From Candidatus Alistipes faecavium (lineage in GTDB: Bacteria; Bacteroidota; Bacteroidia; Bacteroidales; Rikenellaceae), in NCBI GenBank assembly GCA_019118605.1, contig DWYP01000016.1, forward strand, positions 60,673 to 124,672: a DNA stretch of 64,000 nucleotides. The letters are read 5' to 3'. Below the pieces are notes generated by a model. That model was not told where the DNA came from, made no database searches, and saw only the letters and a program-made list of their open reading frames with translations. Of this stretch, positions 8,162 through 16,730 are shown piece by piece. The translations under genes were made by a program, and so were the position numbers. Positions within the stretch are counted from its first letter, which is position 1. Every line of letters begins with the position of its first letter.

Positions 8162-9712
8162 ATGAAAATCAAAAATATAGCATTTTCAGCGCTCCTCGTC
8201 GCCGCAGTCTCCGTGTTGAGCTCCTGCAACGAGTTCCTGGAAAAGGACCCTTCGAAAAGCACGCAGCGGACCATCGAAACGGCCGATCAGCTCGATGCGC
8301 TCCTCGGAACCTTCTCGCGCTTCTACTCCGAATACAACCATACGGCTCTTGCGTGTGACGACTTCGGCCTGACGACCGACATCCATGACAACCAGAGCGG
8401 AGGCATGAGCCCCAGCAACCTGGAATACATCCTCTGGAACGACGAATGTACCACGGCAAGCCGTCTGCTGTGGGGCAACGAGTATTCGAAAATATACTAC
8501 GCCAACCTGGTGCTCGCATACATCGACGAGGTCTCGGGAACCGCCGAGCAGAAGGCGAACCTCAAGGCCGAGGCACACTTCCTGCGCGCCTACTCGATGT
8601 TCCAGCTCGCAGTAGCCTATACCCTCTATTATGACGGCACGAACGGCGATGAGCCGGGTCTGACGCTCAAGCAGACCATCTCCTTCGAGGAGGGCATCGC
8701 ACGCGCCTCGCTCAAGGCTACATGGGACTTCATCGACGCCGACCTCCAGGAGGCGCTCAAGAGCACCATGCCGCTCGTATCGAACGGAAAGCGCCGCGTA
8801 TGGCGCGGCACAACCGCCGCGATCCACGCCTTCGCCGCCCGCTACTACCTCTATCGCGGAGACTTCGAAAACGCCCTGACTCAGGTCGAGGCCGTACTCA
8901 AGGAGTACAGCACCCTGAAGGATTTCAACACCACGATGTACTACAGCCAGAACGACGACGTCTACACGATCAACTCCTCAACCAAGGAGGAGGTCGTGTA
9001 CGTGAAGTTCCCCTACACGAAGCTCCAGTTCTACGGATCGGACGGATATCCCGAACTTTTCGAGTGGGAGGATCTGCTCTTCGCGCGCACCTGCTACTAT
9101 GCATCGTGGTGGTACATCCCCAGCCAGGACCTGCTCGACACATACGCCATCGACGCCCCCGACGGAGACCCGATGAACGACCTGCGCTACGAATACTTCA
9201 TCATCGAGGATTTCTCGCTGCGCTACTGCGACAAGGATCCCGCCTTCCGCTACCCGGGCTTCTGCCAGTTCTACTATGACAACATCATCTCCGGGCCCAC
9301 GGTTGCCGAGATGCTGCTGATAAAGGCCGAGATCCAGGCCCGCCAGGGCAAATGGCAGGAGGCCATGGAGACGATCGACCCGCTGCGCCAGGCTCGCATC
9401 AAGGCTTCGGCCTATACGAAGCTCACCGCCTCGTCGCAGGCCGACGCCATCCGGAAGATCCTCCAGGAGCGCCGCCGCGAGATGCCCTTCACGATCCGCT
9501 GGTACGACCTGAAGCGTCTGAACGCCAACGACGATCCTTCGGACGACGTGACCATCACCCGCGTGTTCTATCCCTACAACTCCTCGGCCGTGATGAACAA
9601 CGACCCCGTACAGACCTACACGCTCGAACCCGGTTCGCGCCACTACGCACTCCCGATTCCGAACACCGAGATCGACCTGGCGAAGGGCGAGATCGTTCAG
9701 AACACCTATTGA
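8162..9712 (+). CDS. SusD/RagB nutrient-binding lipoprotein
   Basis: Surface lipoprotein that caps the SusC channel and binds its nutrient. The 516 aa product has a lipoprotein signal (lipobox LSSC, Cys22) and the mature start NEFLEKDP typical of SusD. An alpha-helical TPR-like core includes the TADQLDALLGTFSRFYSEYN region and ANLKAEAHFLRAYSMFQLAVAY. The C-terminal EIQARQGKWQEAMETIDPLR and ILQERRREMPFTIRWYDLKR blocks are RagB hallmarks. Ligand type cannot be told: there are no glycoside hydrolase genes nearby, and the redox neighbours argue against an ordinary glycan locus. Confidence 0.93.
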   Translation: MKIKNIAFSALLVAAVSVLSSCNEFLEKDPSKSTQRTIETADQLDALLGTFSRFYSEYNHTALACDDFGLTTDIHDNQSGGMSPSNLEYILWNDECTTASRLLWGNEYSKIYYANLVLAYIDEVSGTAEQKANLKAEAHFLRAYSMFQLAVAYTLYYDGTNGDEPGLTLKQTISFEEGIARASLKATWDFIDADLQEALKSTMPLVSNGKRRVWRGTTAAIHAFAARYYLYRGDFENALTQVEAVLKEYSTLKDFNTTMYYSQNDDVYTINSSTKEEVVYVKFPYTKLQFYGSDGYPELFEWEDLLFARTCYYASWWYIPSQDLLDTYAIDAPDGDPMNDLRYEYFIIEDFSLRYCDKDPAFRYPGFCQFYYDNIISGPTVAEMLLIKAEIQARQGKWQEAMETIDPLRQARIKASAYTKLTASSQADAIRKILQERRREMPFTIRWYDLKRLNANDDPSDDVTITRVFYPYNSSAVMNNDPVQTYTLEPGSRHYALPIPNTEIDLAKGEIVQNTY

Positions 9713-9731
9713 TACGGGAAAATCTGAGATT

Positions 9732-11675
9732 ATGAGATCACTGATCGTTTCATTATGCTGCTTCATGCTGGCCGGATGCACATCCGGCCAGCTGAATGCT
9801 GACGGCAAGGCCAATCTGAAAGTGCTCTACGTCGGAGGCAATGCCGACTATGAGTCCTTCATGGAAAAACGCTCGTCCGAAGAGCACGAAGCTTCGGTCG
9901 AAAGCCGCATGCAGGCCTTCGGCGACATGCTCCGCGACTATTTCGACTCCGTGGCCGTCATCAACGGAAAGGACTACACTCCCGAGTTGTCCGAATCGTA
10001 TGATGTCACGGTTTTCGACGGAGCGATCCCGGCCATCAAGCCGGCCATCCGCGAAACCGACGCCCAGGGCAACATCACGCGCTATGTCCGCGCACAGCTC
10101 CTGCCGGAGGATTTTGACTGCGCGGCCGTCACCATCGGCTCCGTCGGCGAGGACGTCGGACGCGCCATCGGATCGAAAAACGACTGGTACTGCCTCTGCC
10201 TCGACGCACACGCACACCATTTCGTCAAGGAGCATCCGATTTTCCACGGCCCCTTCAAGACCGAGCTGACGCTCGAGATGAGACCCACGCCCGAGGATGC
10301 CTTCCACTATGCCTACTTCAGCGACGAGCCCATTCCCGACTCGATCCTGATGTGGCGCGTGCAGACCAAGGGCTACAAGACCGATGAGGGATTCCCCGTC
10401 GGCATGGTGTCGCGTCCGTGGGGGTACACCGACTCCCCGGATGCCGAGTACATCTCCAGCGGCGTCTGCGCCAAAACCCTCGATGCCGTAGCCATCGGGC
10501 GCCACGGGAATTTCCTCACCTGGGGATTCGCCGCATCGCCGGCCTACATGACCGAAGAGGCAAAGGCCGTATTTGCCAACGCGATCTGCTACATCGCCCA
10601 ATTCAAGGGCAAGGGCATGCTCGTGCGCAAGTACAACGACCGCATCGCCACGCGCGAATACATCAAGGAGCTGACCTATCTGGCGACCATGGAGCCCTAT
10701 GAGGAGCGCGTGAGGTGGGCCGAGGAGGCCAACGCCGAAGGGGTGAAGAAGCAGGCCGAGGCGCGTGCCAGGAAGGCCCGCGGCGAGAAGCTCACGAACG
10801 AGGACAAATACTACCTGAATTTCAAGCCCCAGAAGCCGATGACGCTGGGACAATACCTCCAGCGGTACGAGAAAGAGGCGTATGAGATTCTGGGCGAGGA
10901 CCTCGGGGCCTATCCGAAATACTACAGCGAGAACCGCGACTACTTCTACGGCGGCAAGGGCTCCTATGTGCTGACCGTGGACGAGGACTGCAAGGCCTGG
11001 GGCATTCCGAACAACGACAAGAGGCTTCTGGAGAAGGCCATCTCGTGCCTCGAGAAGGGTGAGGAGACCGACCGCGCGCAGCGCATCCTCGACCGCTATA
11101 CGATGTGCACGTTCGAGACGCCCGAGGAGTGGCGTACGTGGTACGACACCTACCAGAAGAAGATCTTCTTCACCGAGTCGGGCGGATGGGTCTTCATGAT
11201 CGACGGCCCCGCGACGCTGCCCGGCAACGACTACCACGCCCGGGAGGCGAAGGAGAACGAGGCCGCAGGGAAAGCCGAGGCCTCGCAGGCAACACTCAAG
11301 GCCACGAGCCAGCAGGAGCCCGTCAGCGTTGCGGCGCGTCTGGTCCGCGAGGAGGGCGGATGCAGCATCGAGGTGAAGGTCCGCATCCACGCGGGATTCC
11401 ACATCTACGGGAACGTCGCCGCCTCGGACCCCTACATTCCGGTAAAGATCGCCGCCTCGCAGCTCCCGCAGGGCGTGACGGCCGCCGAGCCGGTGATGCC
11501 GACGGCCCAGCCGTTCGGAAGCGCCGGCACGACGATCTACGAGGGCGAGAAGACCTTCAGCCTTCCGCTCTCCGGATCGGGGGAGGGTGAGGTGAAGTGC
11601 AGCGTGACGTGGCAGTGCTGCGACGACCACGTCTGCATGCCGCCCGCCACCCGGGAGTTCACCTTCACGCTCTGA
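9732..11675 (+). CDS. Lipoprotein with GATase/ThuA-like N terminus and DsbD-alpha-like C terminus
   Basis: Third gene of the SusC-SusD operon; I know no characterised homologue. The 647 aa product has a lipoprotein signal (lipobox LAGC, Cys16). Residues about 28-305 look like a glutamine-amidotransferase/ThuA fold (LKVLYVGGNADYESF at the start, GRHGNFLTWGFAASPAYM and FANAICYIAQF at the end). A charged helical middle follows (about 305-500), with a GNDY stretch at its end. The last 115 residues resemble the DsbD N-terminal domain: FHIYGN, then VTWQCCDDHVCMPP with Cys629 and Cys635 spaced Cx5C as in DsbD-alpha. It may receive electrons or act on thiols or metals; that is inference. Confidence 0.75.
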   Translation: MRSLIVSLCCFMLAGCTSGQLNADGKANLKVLYVGGNADYESFMEKRSSEEHEASVESRMQAFGDMLRDYFDSVAVINGKDYTPELSESYDVTVFDGAIPAIKPAIRETDAQGNITRYVRAQLLPEDFDCAAVTIGSVGEDVGRAIGSKNDWYCLCLDAHAHHFVKEHPIFHGPFKTELTLEMRPTPEDAFHYAYFSDEPIPDSILMWRVQTKGYKTDEGFPVGMVSRPWGYTDSPDAEYISSGVCAKTLDAVAIGRHGNFLTWGFAASPAYMTEEAKAVFANAICYIAQFKGKGMLVRKYNDRIATREYIKELTYLATMEPYEERVRWAEEANAEGVKKQAEARARKARGEKLTNEDKYYLNFKPQKPMTLGQYLQRYEKEAYEILGEDLGAYPKYYSENRDYFYGGKGSYVLTVDEDCKAWGIPNNDKRLLEKAISCLEKGEETDRAQRILDRYTMCTFETPEEWRTWYDTYQKKIFFTESGGWVFMIDGPATLPGNDYHAREAKENEAAGKAEASQATLKATSQQEPVSVAARLVREEGGCSIEVKVRIHAGFHIYGNVAASDPYIPVKIAASQLPQGVTAAEPVMPTAQPFGSAGTTIYEGEKTFSLPLSGSGEGEVKCSVTWQCCDDHVCMPPATREFTFTL

Positions 11676-11725
11676 CCCGGGAGTCGGATCCGCAGGAGCG
11701 CTCCGACAAGGGTTCCGATCGTGAA

Positions 11726-11779
11726 CCTGCATACGAAAACCCCCGCGACATGACTGTCGCGGGGGTTTTCGCATGCAGG
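11726..11779. terminator. Strong bidirectional terminator
   Basis: A 25-bp inverted repeat with one mismatch around a 4-base loop, containing AAAACCCCCGCGACA and its complement, lies between the convergent SusCD operon and the 11820 gene. A- and T-tracts flank the GC core, so it can work both ways. Confidence 0.85.
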
Positions 11780-11819
11780 GGCCCGGCCGATGAGGAACGT
11801 CGCGGGGACGCCCTCCACA

Positions 11820-12368
11820 TCACGCCAGCCAGCTTCGGCGCAGGCGGCTCGCGATACCCGGCGTGGCACCCCGCGTCTGCGCCTCCACCACGTCGTCCCA
11901 CACCTCGGCGACCCACGCTACACGCCCGCGGCACCGCTTCAGCACCTCCACGGCCCAGACCCGCACGGCCACCTTCGAGGCCGGGTCAACGGCCCAGTCG
12001 GCGGCCGTTTCAGCGATCCGCTCGAGCGTCGGCGCATCGGGGTGCGCCGTCCCGAGCAGGTCGGACATGATCTTCCCGAAGCACCGCTTCGCGCTCGCGT
12101 CCCGGCACTCCGGGAAGGCACGGCGGCAGAAATCCTCCGCATAGGGCAGGAACCGGCTCCGGGCCGTGAAATAGGTCCGCTCCAGCACATAGGCGCTCCG
12201 AAAGAGCACCCGGTGCCGCACGGCCGCAGGCAGCGTCACGTGCGGCGCGGTCGCCACGCGGTACAACACGCCGACGGCATCGGCTGCAAGCACCCGCCCG
12301 GCAACGATGTCGGCAAAGCGGTCGCAGAAACGAGCCTGCAGCAGGTCGAGGAGCTCCTCTTCGGTCAT
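11820..12368 (-). CDS. Conserved alpha-helical hypothetical protein
   Basis: I do not recognise a characterised family. The 182 aa product is soluble and almost wholly alpha-helical, with HEAT-like spacing: AVRHRVLFRSAYVLERTYF, CFGKIMSDLL and ASKVAVRVWAVEVLKR read as successive amphipathic helices. There is no signal peptide, membrane segment or metal motif. It is the last gene of the smpB-HAD-tsaB run, 26 bases after tsaB, and ends before a strong terminator, so it is probably co-transcribed with tsaB. Similar small helical proteins occur in other Bacteroidales, which suggests a conserved but unknown role. Confidence 0.75.
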   Translation of the reverse strand: MTEEELLDLLQARFCDRFADIVAGRVLAADAVGVLYRVATAPHVTLPAAVRHRVLFRSAYVLERTYFTARSRFLPYAEDFCRRAFPECRDASAKRCFGKIMSDLLGTAHPDAPTLERIAETAADWAVDPASKVAVRVWAVEVLKRCRGRVAWVAEVWDDVVEAQTRGATPGIASRLRRSWLA

Positions 12369-12394
12369 GGTTCCGGGAATCGGTGCGCCGCGGC

Positions 12395-13102
12395 TCAGAA
12401 GAGCGACTTGCGCGTGGTTGTGACGACGAAATCCTTCAGGTAGAAGGGCTCGAAATAGGCGATGTCCTCCGTGCGGCCCTCGTCAAAGGCCTCCTGGGCC
12501 AGGCGCGCCAGTCCGCGGGCCGAGGGGGTTACCTCGATCAGCTGCGCGTCGGGCAGCACGCCGGCGCACTTGCGCGCCCCGCTTCCGAAGATCACGAAGG
12601 GCCGATCCCCGCGGCGGAAGGCGGCGAAGCTCTCCGCATCGACAATCTCGGCCGAAACCTCGCTCCGGGCAACACCCGCGGTGTCGAAGATCTGCGCGTA
12701 GACCTCCATGCGCCGGGCGTCGACCATCGGGCAGAGCCAGGCGCGCTCCCAGTCGTCGACCGCGACGATGCCCGCCTCGTAGTCCTCGCGGGCCACCTCG
12801 GTCAGGGCGTCGAGCGACCCCACGGCGACCAGCGGCTTGCGCAGTCCGTAGCAGAGCCCCTTGGCGAACGACACGCCGATGCGCAGCCCGGTATAGGATC
12901 CGGGGCCCTTGCCCACGGCCACGGCGTCGAGCTCGTCGGGCGCAATGCCCGTTTCGCGCAGCAGCTCGTCGACGAACACCGCGACCTTGCGGGCGTGGTC
13001 GCGCCCCTCGTCGCTCTCGCGCAGCGACAGCAACTCACCCTCCTTGGCAATTCCGACGGAGCAGATGTCCGTGCCGGTTTCAATACAGAGAATCAATGAC
13101 AT
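12395..13102 (-). CDS. tsaB: tRNA threonylcarbamoyladenosine synthesis protein TsaB
   Basis: Partner of TsaD in making the universal t6A37 modification on ANN-decoding tRNAs; TsaB is a non-catalytic ASKHA-fold subunit in the cytoplasm. The 235 aa product opens with ILCIETGTDICSVGI and carries the defining block AVGKGPGSYTGLRIGVSFAK (about 62-81). Length matches the family. It lies 47 bases after the HAD gene and 26 before the helical hypothetical gene, consistent with one operon. TsaC, TsaD and TsaE are not in this window. Confidence 0.95.
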   Translation of the reverse strand: MSLILCIETGTDICSVGIAKEGELLSLRESDEGRDHARKVAVFVDELLRETGIAPDELDAVAVGKGPGSYTGLRIGVSFAKGLCYGLRKPLVAVGSLDALTEVAREDYEAGIVAVDDWERAWLCPMVDARRMEVYAQIFDTAGVARSEVSAEIVDAESFAAFRRGDRPFVIFGSGARKCAGVLPDAQLIEVTPSARGLARLAQEAFDEGRTEDIAYFEPFYLKDFVVTTTRKSLF

Positions 13103-13149
13103 ATCTTACCAGTTTTTTCTGTTTTTCACTCTTTGTCCGCCGCCCGGCG

Positions 13150-13926
13150 TCAGATCACCCCGAAGTGTTCCAGCGCCCGGAGGATGCCGTCGTCATCGAC
13201 CGACGACGTGACATAATCCGCGGCCTGCAGCGCCTCCTCGCAGCCGTTGCCCATTGCCACGCCGATGCCCGCGGCGCGCAGCATCGGGGCGTCGTTGCCC
13301 CCGTCGCCGAAGGCCATCGTTTCGGAGACCTCCAGGCCGAAATGGGCGGCCATCTCCCGCAGACCCGTGGCCTTGTCGATCCCGCGGAGGTTGACGTCGA
13401 CGAAGAGCGGGCACCAGCGGCTCGACACAAGGGCCGGGAGCTGCGCCATGACGCGGCGTTCGAGCTCCGGGTCGAGGTAGAAGCAGATCTGGCAGCAGGT
13501 CGTGCGTCCGAACAGGGCCCGCAGGTCCGTCACTTCGGGCACCGGGTGGGCGACAAGTTCCGCCAGCTCCCGGACAACGGGCGTCACGCGGTTGACGAAG
13601 ATTCCCTCGTCGAGTTCCACGCCCACCGGGAAGTCCAGCTCGTCGGACAACGCCAGCGCGCGTTCGAAATCCTCCCGCGGAACGGGGTGTTTCACGACGA
13701 CGCGTCCGTCGCGCAGGCGGCAGTCCGCGCCGTTGAGCCCCACGACCCCGTCGTAGGGAATGGCCTCCAGCGGGAGGAGGTCGCCCACGGCGCGCCCCGT
13801 GGCGATGAAGAGCCGCACGCCCCGCCGGTGTGCGCGCGTCAGGGCGTCGAGCGCCGAGGCGGGGATTTCGTGCGTGCGGAAGCTCAGGAGCGTTCCGTCG
13901 ACGTCGAGAAAGATTCCTCCGGTCAT
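13150..13926 (-). CDS. HAD-superfamily Cof-type phosphatase
   Basis: Cytoplasmic sugar-phosphate-type phosphatase of HAD class IIB (Cof family). The 258 aa product has all four motifs: FLDVDGTLL with nucleophile Asp8, IATGR, a C2-type cap (about 85-180) containing [22 protein letters not shown], and [12 protein letters not shown]. The substrate cannot be read from sequence; flavin-mononucleotide and sugar-phosphate activities are both known in the family. The ATG overlaps the smpB stop by 4 bases (ATGA), so translation is probably coupled to smpB. Confidence 0.9.
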   Translation of the reverse strand: MTGGIFLDVDGTLLSFRTHEIPASALDALTRAHRRGVRLFIATGRAVGDLLPLEAIPYDGVVGLNGADCRLRDGRVVVKHPVPREDFERALALSDELDFPVGVELDEGIFVNRVTPVVRELAELVAHPVPEVTDLRALFGRTTCCQICFYLDPELERRVMAQLPALVSSRWCPLFVDVNLRGIDKATGLREMAAHFGLEVSETMAFGDGGNDAPMLRAAGIGVAMGNGCEEALQAADYVTSSVDDDGILRALEHFGVI

Positions 13927-14387
13927 CGTGCGTAGTGTTTCATCGCCTTGTCCATCTCGCGGCGGGCGTCGTTCTCCTTGAGGTACTCGCGCTTGTCGTA
14001 CGACTTCCGGCCCCGGGCCAGCCCGATGACCACCTTCGCAAGACCCCGCTCGTTGAGGAACATCCGCAGCCCCACGATCGTGAGGCCCCGATCCTGCGAG
14101 GCGCGCTGCAGCTTCTCCAGCTCCCGCGCCGTGAGCAGCAGCTTCCGGTCACGCCGCGGCACGTGGTTGTTGCACGTCCCCCAGGCGTATTCGGCGATGT
14201 TGATGCCCCGCACCCACAGCTCGCCCTTGTCGAAGTAGCAAAACGTGTCGACCATCGACGCCTTGCCCGCACGGATCGACTTGATCTCCGTGCCGAAAAG
14301 CACGATCCCCGCAACGTACTCTTCGAGAATCTCGTAGTCGAACGTCGCGCGCTTGTTCCGGATATTTATCTTCTTTTGTTCACTCAT
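13923..14387 (-). CDS. smpB: SsrA-binding protein SmpB
   Basis: Small RNA-binding protein that delivers tmRNA to stalled ribosomes for trans-translation. The start at 14387 gives 154 aa beginning [20 protein letters not shown]; an upstream in-frame start would add 19 unconserved residues. Core motifs are [38 protein letters not shown] and a basic tail ([17 protein letters not shown]) that folds in the ribosomal A site. The stop overlaps the HAD ATG. I looked for ssrA next to it and found none. Confidence 0.96.
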   Translation of the reverse strand: MSEQKKINIRNKRATFDYEILEEYVAGIVLFGTEIKSIRAGKASMVDTFCYFDKGELWVRGINIAEYAWGTCNNHVPRRDRKLLLTARELEKLQRASQDRGLTIVGLRMFLNERGLAKVVIGLARGRKSYDKREYLKENDARREMDKAMKHYAR

Positions 14388-14456
14388 ATTTTCGTATCGG
14401 CACACAAATTGCGAATGTTTACCCCGGGGGTGGGAATCGGTCAAGGTAACTATTCT

Positions 14457-14464
14457 TATCTTTG
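14457..14464 (+). promoter_or_regulatory. Orphan -7 box on the plus strand
   Basis: TATCTTTG is a perfect -7 match pointing into the smpB-dnaG gap, where no plus-strand gene is evident. It could drive a short RNA or be chance; there is no TTTG 20 bases upstream. Confidence 0.25.
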
Positions 14465-14507
14465 ATATGTTTTACACATCTTTCTGTTTATTTTCTGTTT
14501 GCACACG

Positions 14508-14529
14508 GTATGCGCAGTGATGCGCGTAC
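14508..14529 (-). terminator. Possible hairpin terminator after dnaG
   Basis: GTATGCGC-agtgat-GCGCGTAC forms an 8-bp stem with one mismatch, 42 bases past the dnaG stop. No T-run follows, so the call is weak. Confidence 0.35.
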
Positions 14530-14570
14530 GGTCCGAAACCCGCCCCCTCTTTTTTCTTCCGGCACATACC

Positions 14571-16541
14571 CTACAGAATCAGGCGCTGCAGTTTCCGCGC
14601 GATGGAGACCTTCACGCGGTTGTAGCCCGCCAGGCGCTGCATGATCTCGGACTCCTGCTGCTCGGTGAGCTCTCCCGCGAGCTGCGTCTGCAGGTCGCGG
14701 ATCAGCCCCTCGACGACCTTCGACTTGTAGAGCGTCACGGCCTTGGGAACCCCCACGGCCAGAATCTCCGCCTCGCTCTCGACATGCACCTCCTTGCGGC
14801 GCCACAGCTCGCTCGGCACATAGTTGTCGTCCGAGGTGAGGATGTCCACCGAGGCGTTGCAAACCTCCGGATCGAGGTGGTTCAGGAAAAGGTGCGCGGG
14901 GACCTCCACCCCCGTGCCGAGCTGCGTCCACTGCTCGCGGTACAACGCCATGATCTTGGCGTAGACCGGATTGCGGAATTCGATGTTGTCCTCGCTCAGT
15001 TCCGAGAAGATCACCTCCGCGACGTTGCAGGGGACCATCGTCCGGCCCTCCTTGAAGTCGAACGAGCAGTGCCCGTACTTGAGCAGGTACTTGACGATCT
15101 CGCGCTCCAGGGCCTCGACGCTGCTCCCCGCCTCGACACGCGACTTGTAGTCCGCCTCGGGCCGGGACTCCTCCTGTCGCTGCAGCGCCGTCTGCCGGCG
15201 CAGGAACTCGTCCGTCTCGCGGTCTCCGGAGGTCGTGAGACGCTTGCGCGCCACCTCGCCGATGAGGATCCGCTCGTCGATGTCCATGATCCGCGCGCAC
15301 TCCTTGATGTAGACCGAGCGCTGGATCGGATCGGGGATCTGCGCGATCGACTGCACCATGTCGCCGATGAGCGCCGCCTTGCGGATCGGGTCGCCCTGGG
15401 CGTCCTTCAGCAGCAGCCGCGCCTTGAACTCGAGGAAGTCCTGCTCGTTGTCGGCGATGTAGTCCCGCACCTCGGCGGCCGAATGGCTCTGGGCGAAGGA
15501 GTCGGGGTCTTCGGGCTCCGGGAGCAGCACCACGCGCACGTTCATGCCCTCGTGGAGGATCATGTCGATGCCCCGCAGCGAGGCGTGGATGCCCGCGGGG
15601 TCGCCGTCGTATATGACGGTGATGTTCTTCGTGAAGCGTCCCAGCAGGCGGATCTGCTCCGTGGTGAGCGACGTCCCGGACGACGCCACGACATTCTCGA
15701 TCCCCGCCTGGTGCATCGAAATCACGTCGAGGTACCCCTCGACAAGGATCGCATAGTCCTGCTGCTGGATCGCCTTCTTGGCGAAATAAAGCCCGTAGAG
15801 TTCGCGTTTCTTGCTGTAGATCTCGCTCTCCGGGGAGTTCTGGTACTTGGCCACCTGCTTGTCGGTGCGCAGCGTGCGGCCTCCGAAGGCTACGATGCGT
15901 CCCGAGATGTTGTGCACCGGGAAGATCACCCGCTCACGGAAACGGTCGTAGAGCGATCCGTTGCGGTCGCTGACCAGCGACAGGCCCGTCGAGAGGAGGA
16001 ATTCCTGCTTGTAGCCCGCGGCCAGGGCGTCCTTCGTCATCCGGTCGCCCTTCGAGGGGCAGAACCCGAGTCCGAACTTCGCGATCGTGGCGTCCGTCAG
16101 GCCGCGCTTCTGGCGGAAGTAGCTCATCCCGATGCTGATGCCCTCGCTTTCGCGCCGCAGGTAGTTGGCGAAGTACTCCGCGGCCCAGCCGTTCAGGGCG
16201 AACATCGACTCCCGGTCGTCGTTGCGGCGCACCTCCTCCTCCGAAAGCTCCTTCTCGTGCACCTCGATGCCGTAGCGTTTGGCCACCATCTTCAGCGCCT
16301 CGGGGTACGTCAGGCTCTCGTGCTCCATCAGGAAGGTCACGGCATTCCCGCCCTTTCCGCATCCGAAGCACTTGTAGACCCCCTTCGAGGGCGAAACGAC
16401 GAACGACGGCGTCTTCTCGTTGTGGAACGGACAGCACGCCACGTAGTTCACGCCCTTGCGTCGGAGCGTGACGTAGTCGCCGACAATATCCACGATATTG
16501 GCGGCAGCGTAGATGCGGTCCACCGTTTCCCTGTCGATCAT
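14571..16541 (-). CDS. dnaG: DNA primase DnaG
   Basis: Makes RNA primers for replication in complex with the DnaB helicase. The 656 aa product starts at MIDRETVDRIYAAANIVDIV. It has the CHC2 zinc finger (CPFHNEKTPSFVVSPSKGVY then CFGCGKGG, about 40-63), the RNA polymerase core, the TOPRIM block (ILVEGYLDVISMHQAG, then YDGDPAGIHASLRG), and a long helicase-binding C-terminal region. The ATG at 16541 is chosen over upstream in-frame codons because it is the conserved start and lies 5 bases after a perfect -7 box, so the mRNA is probably leaderless. Confidence 0.96.
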   Translation of the reverse strand: MIDRETVDRIYAAANIVDIVGDYVTLRRKGVNYVACCPFHNEKTPSFVVSPSKGVYKCFGCGKGGNAVTFLMEHESLTYPEALKMVAKRYGIEVHEKELSEEEVRRNDDRESMFALNGWAAEYFANYLRRESEGISIGMSYFRQKRGLTDATIAKFGLGFCPSKGDRMTKDALAAGYKQEFLLSTGLSLVSDRNGSLYDRFRERVIFPVHNISGRIVAFGGRTLRTDKQVAKYQNSPESEIYSKKRELYGLYFAKKAIQQQDYAILVEGYLDVISMHQAGIENVVASSGTSLTTEQIRLLGRFTKNITVIYDGDPAGIHASLRGIDMILHEGMNVRVVLLPEPEDPDSFAQSHSAAEVRDYIADNEQDFLEFKARLLLKDAQGDPIRKAALIGDMVQSIAQIPDPIQRSVYIKECARIMDIDERILIGEVARKRLTTSGDRETDEFLRRQTALQRQEESRPEADYKSRVEAGSSVEALEREIVKYLLKYGHCSFDFKEGRTMVPCNVAEVIFSELSEDNIEFRNPVYAKIMALYREQWTQLGTGVEVPAHLFLNHLDPEVCNASVDILTSDDNYVPSELWRRKEVHVESEAEILAVGVPKAVTLYKSKVVEGLIRDLQTQLAGELTEQQESEIMQRLAGYNRVKVSIARKLQRLIL

Positions 16542-16546
16542 ACGCG

Positions 16547-16554
16547 CAAAGATA
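16547..16554 (-). promoter_or_regulatory. -7 promoter box for dnaG, leaderless spacing
   Basis: Minus-strand TATCTTTG ends 5 bases before the dnaG ATG. Transcription would start at or within a base or two of the start codon. Confidence 0.6.
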
Positions 16555-16628
16555 CGCAAAAATCCCGACAATGGTGTCGGCTCCGCGCACACCCCTCGAA
16601 ATAGATTTCACATCACGCAAAAATTCCC

Positions 16629-16636
16629 TATCTTTG
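16629..16636 (+). promoter_or_regulatory. Distal -7 box upstream of uvrB
   Basis: TATCTTTG, 94 bases before the uvrB ATG, may be a second promoter giving a longer leader. A clear TTTG at the usual distance is lacking. Confidence 0.4.
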
Positions 16637-16693
16637 ACTTCGTCTTAGACAGGATGCGCCTCGGCATAGCCAAATCAGAAAACTCCGTTTTCG

Positions 16694-16725
16694 TTTGTCT
16701 CTGCGCTCGGCTTTTCGTATCTTTG
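16694..16725 (+). promoter_or_regulatory. Full -33/-7 promoter for uvrB
   Basis: TTTG at 16694-16697, a 20-base spacer, then TATCTTTG at 16718-16725. The ATG follows 5 bases later, so the mRNA would be nearly leaderless. Confidence 0.75.
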
Positions 16726-16730
16726 TCCCT

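Noticed and set aside
13923..14570. tmRNA gene (ssrA) near smpB
   Set aside because: No alanine-tRNA-like acceptor halves or tag-coding frame were visible on either strand.
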